From contig NZ_JAPEPJ010000001.1 in NCBI RefSeq assembly GCF_026340255.1, forward strand, positions 4,743,501 through 4,807,500: a DNA stretch of 64,000 nt. Reading direction: 5' to 3'. Of this stretch, positions 43,712 through 49,681 are shown one piece after another. The position numbers were made by a program, and so were the translations under genes. Within the stretch, counting starts at the first letter, position 1, and each line of letters opens with the position of its first letter. The notes under the pieces are model-generated. The model saw only the letters and a program-made list of their open reading frames with translations, was not told where the DNA came from and made no database searches. The stretch comes from Streptomyces sp. NBC_01408 (GTDB lineage Bacteria > Actinomycetota > Actinomycetes > Streptomycetales > Streptomycetaceae).

Positions 43712-43725
43712 TGCAACCTGTTCTA
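43712..43725. promoter_or_regulatory. KstR-type operator between FadD19-like and EchA19-like genes
   Basis: TGCAACCTGTTCTA matches TNNAACNNGTTNNA at every fixed position and shares the GTTCTA half with the box at 7361-7374. It lies 24 bases before the EchA19-like start. The gene context is that of the KstR regulon in mycobacteria. Confidence 0.65.
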
Positions 43726-43748
43726 GGTCTTGAGACGGGAGGACGGCA

Positions 43749-44549
43749 ATGGGTGGGACAGAACACCTGACCGTGGAACGGCACGGCGCCACGCTGGTGC
43801 TCACCATGAACAGGCCAGAGGCGAAGAACGCGCTCTCGCTGCCGCTGCTGGTGGGCCTGTACGACGGCTGGCTGGAGGCGGACGCCGACGACACGGTCCG
43901 CTCGGTCGTCCTGACCGGTGCGGGCGGGGACTTCTGCGCCGGCATGGACCTCAAGGCGCTGGCCGGGAAGGGCATGGCGGGCGACCAGTACCGGGACCGG
44001 CTGAGGTCCGACCCCGACCTGCACTGGAAGGCGATGCTCCGCCACCACCGGCCGCGCAAGCCGGTGATCGCGGCGGTGGAGGGGTACTGCGTGGCCGGCG
44101 GGACCGAGATCCTCCAGGGAACCGACATCCGGGTCGCGGGCGAGGGCGCCACCTTCGGGCTGTTCGAGGTCAAGCGGGGGCTCTTCCCGATCGGCGGCTC
44201 CACGGTGCGGCTGCCGCGCCAGATCCCGCGCACGCACGCGCTGGAGATGCTGCTGACCGGGCGCCCGTACTCCGCCGGGGAGGCGGCGCGGATCGGCCTG
44301 GTCGGGCAGGTGGTGCCCGACGGGACGGCGCTGGACAAGGCCCTCGGGATCGCCGAGCAGATCAACGCGTGCGGGCCGCTCGCCGTGGAGGCCGTCAAGG
44401 CGTCCGTCTACGCGACCGCCGAGATGACGGAGACGGAGGGGCTGGCCGCGGAACTCGTCCGCGGGTGGCCGGTCTTCGACACGGCGGACGCGAAGGAGGG
44501 GGCGCGAGCCTTTGCGGAGAAGAGGCCGGCGGTGTATCGGCGGGAGTAG
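43749..44549 (+). CDS. Enoyl-CoA hydratase, EchA19-like
   Basis: A 266-residue crotonase. Oxyanion-hole segments are FCAGMDLKALAGKG and AGGTEILQGTDIRVAGEGAT; GGSTVRLPRQIP and DAKEGARAFAEKR match EchA19, the hydratase of steroid enoyl-CoA in M. tuberculosis. It hydrates an unsaturated side-chain acyl-CoA in beta-oxidation. A GGGAGGAC ribosome binding site fixes the ATG. It is divergent from the FadD19-like gene and upstream of the DUF35/thiolase-like operon. Confidence 0.87.
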   Translation: MGGTEHLTVERHGATLVLTMNRPEAKNALSLPLLVGLYDGWLEADADDTVRSVVLTGAGGDFCAGMDLKALAGKGMAGDQYRDRLRSDPDLHWKAMLRHHRPRKPVIAAVEGYCVAGGTEILQGTDIRVAGEGATFGLFEVKRGLFPIGGSTVRLPRQIPRTHALEMLLTGRPYSAGEAARIGLVGQVVPDGTALDKALGIAEQINACGPLAVEAVKASVYATAEMTETEGLAAELVRGWPVFDTADAKEGARAFAEKRPAVYRRE

Positions 44550-44622
44550 GCCGGTGCGGTGTGCTGGGGCCGGGCCTTGTCAGTGCTGGGCAGGGCGGGG
44601 GCTGTGGTGCCGGTCCGGACGT

Positions 44623-44786
44623 GGGTGCGGCGCCGTTGCCGGGGCTCTGCCCCGGACCCCGCGCCTCAAACGCCGGCGGGGCTGGATTTGGGGCGCTGCT
44701 CCGGACCCCGCGCAAACGCCGGTGGGGCTGGAATTGGGGCTCCGCCCCGGGCCCCGTGCTTCGGACGTCGGTGGGGCTGGATCTGG
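44623..44786. repeat. Three degenerate copies of the Streptomyces intergenic repeat
   Basis: Copies at about 44623-44690, 44691-44736 and 44737-44786 carry the same GGGGCTCTGCCCCGG, GACCCCGCG, CAAACGCCGG and GGGGCTGGATTTG elements as the pair at 31413-31547. They fill the 289-base gap between the EchA19-like gene and the DUF35 gene and may act as terminator-like hairpins. Confidence 0.8.
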
Positions 44787-44838
44787 CCCCACGCAGACCT
44801 TGTTACCCCTTCCCGTTCTGAACATCGGAGAGCCGCTC

Positions 44839-45801
44839 ATGACAGCCGCCGCGTCCCCGCCCGAAGTGCTTCGGGCGCCCCTCGTCGTCGAGTTTCCCTT
44901 CACCCGGTCCCTCGGGCCCGTGCAGAGTGCCTTTCTGACCGGCCTGCGCGAGGGCGTCGTGCTCGGGGTCAGGACCTCCGACGGGAAGGTGATGGTCCCG
45001 CCCGCCGAGTACGACCCCGTCACCGCCGAGGAGATCCGCGAGCTCGTCGAGGTCGGTGCCACCGGTACCGTCACCACCTGGGCCTGGAACGGCCGGCCCC
45101 GCCCCCACCAGCCCCTCGGCACCCCCTTCGCCTGGGTACTGGTCCGGCTCGACGGCGCGGACACCGCCCTCCTGCACGCCCTCGACGTCCCCGGGCCCGA
45201 ATCCGTGCGCACGGGCATGCGGGTGCGGGTGCGATGGGCCGCCGAATGGTCCGGGGCCATCACCGACATCGCCTGCTTCGAGCCCTACGACGGCCCGGCC
45301 GCCGGCCACGGCACCCCGCACGACGGCGTCTTCGCGGACGCCGTCACCGGCATCGTCGCCGAGGCCCGCCTGGACTACACCTACAGCCCCGGCCGCGCCC
45401 AGACCGCCTACATCAAAGGCCTGTCCGAGCGGAAGACCGTGGGCGAGCGCTGCCCCTCCTGCCACAAGGTGTACGTCCCCCCGCGCGGCGCCTGCCCCAC
45501 CTGCGGGGTCGCCACCACCGACCAGGTCGAGGTCGGCCCGGCCGGCACGGTCACCACGTACTGCATCGTCAACATCAAGGCCCGCAACCTCGACATCGAG
45601 GTCCCCTACGTCTACGCCCACATCGCCCTCGACGGCGCCGGGCTCGCCCTGCACGGCCGGATCGGCGGCATCCCCTACGACCAGGTCCGCATGGGCCTGC
45701 GCGTCGAACCCGTCTGGACCGAAGGCGGCCGATACCCCGACCACTACCGTCCCACCGGCGAGCCGGACGCGGACTACGACGCGTACAAGGAGCTCATCTG
45801 A
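44839..45801 (+). CDS. Double DUF35 OB-fold protein (Rv3521-like)
   Basis: A 320-residue protein with two DUF35-type halves. Residues 15-150 form an OB-fold half without a zinc site. Residues 185-310 contain the zinc ribbon CPSCHKVYVPPRGACPTC followed by an OB fold (GPAGTVTTYCIVNIK). DUF35 proteins bind and regulate thiolase-like partners, such as Ltp2. Its stop overlaps the next start by one base. The order DUF35, thiolase-like, thiolase-like is that of M. tuberculosis Rv3521-ltp4-ltp3. Confidence 0.84.
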   Translation: MTAAASPPEVLRAPLVVEFPFTRSLGPVQSAFLTGLREGVVLGVRTSDGKVMVPPAEYDPVTAEEIRELVEVGATGTVTTWAWNGRPRPHQPLGTPFAWVLVRLDGADTALLHALDVPGPESVRTGMRVRVRWAAEWSGAITDIACFEPYDGPAAGHGTPHDGVFADAVTGIVAEARLDYTYSPGRAQTAYIKGLSERKTVGERCPSCHKVYVPPRGACPTCGVATTDQVEVGPAGTVTTYCIVNIKARNLDIEVPYVYAHIALDGAGLALHGRIGGIPYDQVRMGLRVEPVWTEGGRYPDHYRPTGEPDADYDAYKELI

Positions 45802-46868
45802 TGCCGCCGACGCACAGGTACGCACGCGACGTGGCCGTCGTCGCCTTCGCGCAGAGCGACCACCTGCGCCACACCGACGAGCTCAGCGAAGTCGAGATGG
45901 TCATGCCGGTGCTCCACCAGGTGCTGGCGCAGACCGGGCTGAAGGCCAAGGAGATCGGCTTCACCTGCTCCGGCTCCAGCGACTACCTCGCGGGCCGGGC
46001 CTTCTCCTTCACCATGACCCTCGACGGGGTCGGCGCCTGGCCGCCGATCTCCGAGTCGCACGTCGAGATGGACGGCGCCTGGGCCCTCTACGAGGCCTGG
46101 GTCAAGATCCAGACCGGTGAGGCCGACACCGCGCTCGTCTATTCGTACGGGAAGTCCTCCCCGGGGTCGGTACGCGACGTACTGACCCGCCAGCTCGACC
46201 CGTACTACCTCGCCCCGCTCTGGCCCGACTCGGTGGCCCTGGCCGCCCTCCAGGCCCAGGCCCTGATCGACGCGGGCGAGACCGACGAGAGCGCCCTGGC
46301 CGCCATCGGCGCCCGCAGCCGGACCGCCGCCGAGGCCAACCCGCACGCCCAGCTCACCGGCGCCGTCCCGCAGGGCGACTACCAGGTGGCGCCGCTGCGC
46401 ACCGGGGACTGCCCGCCCGTCGGCGACGGCGCCGCGGCCGTGATCCTCGCCGCCGGGGACACCGCCCGGCGGCTGTGCGGGCGCCCCGCCTGGATCACCG
46501 GCATCGACCACCGCATCGAGGCGCACGGCCTCGGCCTGCGCGACCTCACCGACTCCCCGTCCACCCGGACCGCCGCCGAGCGCGCCGGATTCTTCGAAGC
46601 CCCCGTCGACACGGCGGAACTGCACGCGCCGTTCTCCTCCCAGGAGGTCGTGCTCCGCAAGGCCCTCGGCCTCGGCGAGGACGTGGCGGTCAACCCCTCC
46701 GGCGGCGCGCTCGCCGCCAACCCCGTCATGGCCGCGGGCCTGATCCGGATCGGCGAGGCCGCCGCCCGGATCCACCGAGGCGAGTCGGACCGGGCCGTTG
46801 CCCACGCCACCTCAGGCCCCTGCCTCCAGCAGAACCTGGTCGCCGTCCTGGAAGGGGACCGAGCATGA
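45801..46868 (+). CDS. SCP-X/thiolase-like protein (Ltp4-like)
   Basis: A 355-residue thiolase-fold protein. The C-terminal half has the thiolase signature NPSGGALAANPVMAAG and the upstream LHAPFSSQEVVLRKALG. The N-terminal position that normally holds the acyl-binding Cys reads HVEMDGAWALYEAW, with no Cys. It is therefore unlikely to be an ordinary thiolase; retro-aldol cleavage or a structural role with DUF35, as for Ltp2, is more likely. It is coupled by overlap to genes on both sides. Confidence 0.82.
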   Translation: MPPTHRYARDVAVVAFAQSDHLRHTDELSEVEMVMPVLHQVLAQTGLKAKEIGFTCSGSSDYLAGRAFSFTMTLDGVGAWPPISESHVEMDGAWALYEAWVKIQTGEADTALVYSYGKSSPGSVRDVLTRQLDPYYLAPLWPDSVALAALQAQALIDAGETDESALAAIGARSRTAAEANPHAQLTGAVPQGDYQVAPLRTGDCPPVGDGAAAVILAAGDTARRLCGRPAWITGIDHRIEAHGLGLRDLTDSPSTRTAAERAGFFEAPVDTAELHAPFSSQEVVLRKALGLGEDVAVNPSGGALAANPVMAAGLIRIGEAAARIHRGESDRAVAHATSGPCLQQNLVAVLEGDRA

Positions 46869-48040
46869 GCACCTCGGGCAAGGAGCCGGTCGCCGTCATC
46901 GGCATCGGCCAGACCAAGCACGTCGCCGCCCGCCACGACGTCTCCATCGCCGGACTGGTCCGGGAGGCGGCGGTGCGCGCCCTCGCCGACGCCGGACTGA
47001 CCTGGGCGGACATCGACGCGGTCGTCATCGGCAAGGCCCCCGACTTCTTCGAGGGCGTGATGATGCCGGAGCTGTACCTGGCGGACGCGCTCGGCGCGGT
47101 CGGCAAGCCCATGCTCCGCGTGCACACGGCCGGTTCGGTCGGCGGGTCCACCGCCCTGGTCGCCTCCAACCTGGTCGCGGCCCGCGTCCACCGCACCGTC
47201 CTCACCCTCGCCTTCGAGAAACAGTCCGAGTCCAACGCCATGTGGGGGCTCTCCCTCCCCGTCCCCTTCCAGCAGCCGCTGCTCGCCGGCGCGGGCGGCT
47301 TCTTCGCCCCGCACGTGCGCGCGTACATGCGACGCACCGGCGCGCCCGACACGGTGGGCTCGCTGGTCGCGTACAAGGACCGGCGCAACGCGCTGAAGAA
47401 CCCGTACGCCCACCTGCACGAGCACGACCTCACCCTGGAGAAGGTCCAGGCATCGCCGATGCTGTGGGACCCGATCAGGTACTCCGAGACCTGCCCCTCC
47501 TCGGACGGCGCCTGCGCCATGATCCTCACCGACCGGGCGGGCGCGGCCCGTTCGCCGAGGCCGCCGGCGTGGGTGCACGGAGGGGCGATGCGCAGCGAGC
47601 CCACCCTCTTCGCGGGCAAGGACTTCGTCTCCCCGCAGGCCGGCAAGGACTGCGCGGCCGACGTCTACCGGCAGGCCGGGATCACCGACCCGCGGCGGGA
47701 GATCGACGCGGTGGAGATGTACGTGCCGTTCTCCTGGTACGAGCCGATGTGGCTGGAGAACCTCGGCTTCGCGGCGGAGGGGGAGGGCTGGAAGCTCACG
47801 GAGGCCGGGGTCACCGAACTCGACGGGGACCTTCCCGTGAACCCGTCGGGCGGGGTCCTGTCCACCAACCCCATCGGCGCCTCCGGCATGATCCGCTTCG
47901 CCGAGGCGGCCCTCCAGGTCCGCGGCCAGGCCGGGGAGCACCAGGTTCCGGGCGCCCGCCGCGCCCTGGGGCACGCGTACGGCGGCGGCGCGCAGTTCTT
48001 CGCGATGTGGCTGGTGGGAGCCGAACCGCCCGCCTCCTGA
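46865..48040 (+). CDS. SCP-X/thiolase-like protein (Ltp3-like)
   Basis: A 391-residue thiolase-fold protein. Landmarks are VAVIGIGQTKH at the N terminus, SETCPSSDGACAMIL, NPSGGVLSTNPIGASG and the C-terminal LGHAYGGGAQFF. At the canonical nucleophile site it reads HTAGSVGGSTALVAS, again without Cys. The protein probably pairs with the preceding Ltp4-like and DUF35 proteins in side-chain carbon-carbon cleavage. Its ATG overlaps the previous stop by four bases. Confidence 0.84.
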   Translation: MSTSGKEPVAVIGIGQTKHVAARHDVSIAGLVREAAVRALADAGLTWADIDAVVIGKAPDFFEGVMMPELYLADALGAVGKPMLRVHTAGSVGGSTALVASNLVAARVHRTVLTLAFEKQSESNAMWGLSLPVPFQQPLLAGAGGFFAPHVRAYMRRTGAPDTVGSLVAYKDRRNALKNPYAHLHEHDLTLEKVQASPMLWDPIRYSETCPSSDGACAMILTDRAGAARSPRPPAWVHGGAMRSEPTLFAGKDFVSPQAGKDCAADVYRQAGITDPRREIDAVEMYVPFSWYEPMWLENLGFAAEGEGWKLTEAGVTELDGDLPVNPSGGVLSTNPIGASGMIRFAEAALQVRGQAGEHQVPGARRALGHAYGGGAQFFAMWLVGAEPPAS

Positions 48041-48160
48041 ACACGGCGGGGCGTGCGGGCGGGGTGCCGGACCGGTCACGGGTGACTCACAGTGGCCTGT
48101 GCGGCACCCGCTGCGGTGGTTAACCTGGCCCCCGGACGACGTACCGGGAGGAGCACGCAC

Positions 48161-48400
48161 GTGGCCGAGAGCATGACTTCACAGCCCCTCGCTGGCTGGG
48201 GCAAGCCGGACCTCGATCTCACCGAGGCGGACTGGCGGTCGAGCAGCGGGGGAGCGGGTGACGTCCAGATCGCCTTCGTCGAGGGGTTCGTCGCCATGCG
48301 CAACAGCGAGCGCCCCGAAAGCCCTTCGCTCATCTTCGCGCCGGACGAATGGAACAAGTTCGTCCTGGACGCCCGGGGCGGGGAGTTCGACCTGACGTAG
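48161..48400 (+). CDS. DUF397-domain protein
   Basis: A 79-residue protein of the Streptomyces DUF397 family (DLTEADWRSSSGGAGDVQIA, then FAPDEWNKFVLDARGGEFDL). Members are usually paired with a BldB-like or XRE regulator; none is adjacent here. The GTG start follows GGGAGGAG with good spacing; an ATG four codons later is an alternative. Confidence 0.85.
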   Translation: MAESMTSQPLAGWGKPDLDLTEADWRSSSGGAGDVQIAFVEGFVAMRNSERPESPSLIFAPDEWNKFVLDARGGEFDLT

Positions 48401-48710
48401 CCGGGTGCGCGGCGCACCACCGGGGCGGGGAGCCGCCGCCCCGGTGGCCGCCGGTACGTACGGCCGCAGCCGGGCCCGCCAGTTGGCCGCGCCGGGCCCG
48501 TGCCGACCCGCCGCCCGCTGAGCCCATGCGACCTGCCGCCCGCCCGGCAGCCGCGCCCCGCACATCCCTTGCCGCGCGCCCGGAGCCCGGGCAGCATGGG
48601 CCGCATGGTGATCATCCGCCGAAAGGGCGATGCCGCGTAAGCGGCCCGGCGCGCTGCGCGCCGCACGAGCAACCTCCGAACGCAGCAGACCACCTGCCTG
48701 GGCGTGGGCA
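48401..48710. other. Gene-poor stretch after DUF397
   Basis: 310 bases with no convincing gene. A small hairpin GGTGCGC-G-GCGCACC lies at 48404-48418 just after the DUF397 stop. A possible 11-codon ORF at 48605 is too short to support. The rest is generic GC-rich sequence. Confidence 0.5.
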
Positions 48711-49103
48711 ATGCCGCCCGTGGACCGGCTGTCTCCCGCCGCGAGCGCGGGGGTCCACCGGACCCTGGGCGCCCGCGCCGGAGACGTCGCGGGCCTGCTG
48801 AGCATGTACCGGCGCTTCCTGCGCACCCCCGGCCGCCGGCTGTGGCTGGTCCCCTCGGGGTGCCCGGCCTGCCCCGGCTGCGCGCTGGACGACGTCGCCG
48901 TCGTCCGGGACGAGCTGGCCGACCACTACCGGGCCCTGCCGCCGGACGCCCGGCGCGCGCTGGGCCGCGTACTGCGCCTGCTGGACGAGGAGTTCCGCCG
49001 CCGCACCTTCCCCGACCCCGATCCGGCCGCCGCGCACCGGGCCGACTGGAGCGGCAGTCCGTACGCCTGGTGGCACCGGCGGCTCTACAGGGACCGGCGT
49101 TAG
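48711..49103 (+). CDS. Hypothetical protein
   Basis: A 130-residue protein I do not recognise. It is basic and rich in Arg and Ala. A CPACPGC cluster near residue 55 could bind metal or form disulfides, and the C terminus ends SPYAWWHRRLYRDRR. No signal peptide or membrane segment is seen. The ATG at MPPVDRLSP is preferred to a farther upstream one. It lies nine bases before the ACT-domain gene, with which it is probably co-transcribed. Confidence 0.55.
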   Translation: MPPVDRLSPAASAGVHRTLGARAGDVAGLLSMYRRFLRTPGRRLWLVPSGCPACPGCALDDVAVVRDELADHYRALPPDARRALGRVLRLLDEEFRRRTFPDPDPAAAHRADWSGSPYAWWHRRLYRDRR

Positions 49104-49112
49104 GGTGGCCGC

Positions 49113-49520
49113 ATGAGCGGAGAGAGCGACCTGCGGAAACTGCTGAGCGGCATGCGGCCCGAGCTGCACGAGGGACGGTACGTGTTCTGCACCGTCCCCG
49201 GTACGACGGTCCCGCCGGGGACCGCCCCCGTCGCCACCGTCCTGGAAGCCGAGGGGCTCACCCTGGTCCTGCGCCAGGAGGACGCCGACGCGGCCGGTCT
49301 CGCCTACGACTACACCGCCGGCTGGATCACCCTGCGGATCCACTCCGCCCTCGACGCCGTGGGCCTCACCGCCGCCTTCGCCACGGAACTCGGCGCACAC
49401 GGACTGAGCTGCAACGTCATCGCCGGCTACCACCACGACCACCTCTTCGTGGCCGCCGACCGGGCCGCCGAGGCCGTCGCCGTCCTGGAGGGCCTCGCGG
49501 AACGCTCCGCGCAGGACTGA
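49113..49520 (+). CDS. ACT-domain protein
   Basis: A 135-residue protein of the small ACT/CASTOR-type family. The N-terminal LRKLLSGMRPELHEGRYVFC and the later AAFATELGAHGLSCNVIAGY with HHDHLFV fit two compact ligand-binding ACT modules, typical of putative amino-acid-binding proteins. The precise ligand and partner are unknown. It closely follows a hypothetical gene on the same strand. Confidence 0.78.
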   Translation: MSGESDLRKLLSGMRPELHEGRYVFCTVPGTTVPPGTAPVATVLEAEGLTLVLRQEDADAAGLAYDYTAGWITLRIHSALDAVGLTAAFATELGAHGLSCNVIAGYHHDHLFVAADRAAEAVAVLEGLAERSAQD

Positions 49521-49681
49521 CCCCCTTCCCGCAACCCCCTCGCAACTCCCTGCCCCACCCCCGCCCCTACACCCCGGAACGGGTCCCGCACAGAAGATCG
49601 GATGCATTCCCCGTACCGGGATCCCTCCTGGTGCGCGCGGGCGTACGCTGATCCTCTGAACAGGCCTGGGGGGTACCAGCC

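Larger units (their letters stand above)
43562..43748. promoter_or_regulatory. Divergent promoter region of the steroid-like cluster
   Basis: 187 bases between the FadD19-like and EchA19-like genes. It holds two distinct operator candidates, the CTGA-N7-TCAG element and a KstR-type box, described separately. Ribosome binding sites AGGAGG (minus) and GGGAGGAC (plus) flank it. Confidence 0.7.
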
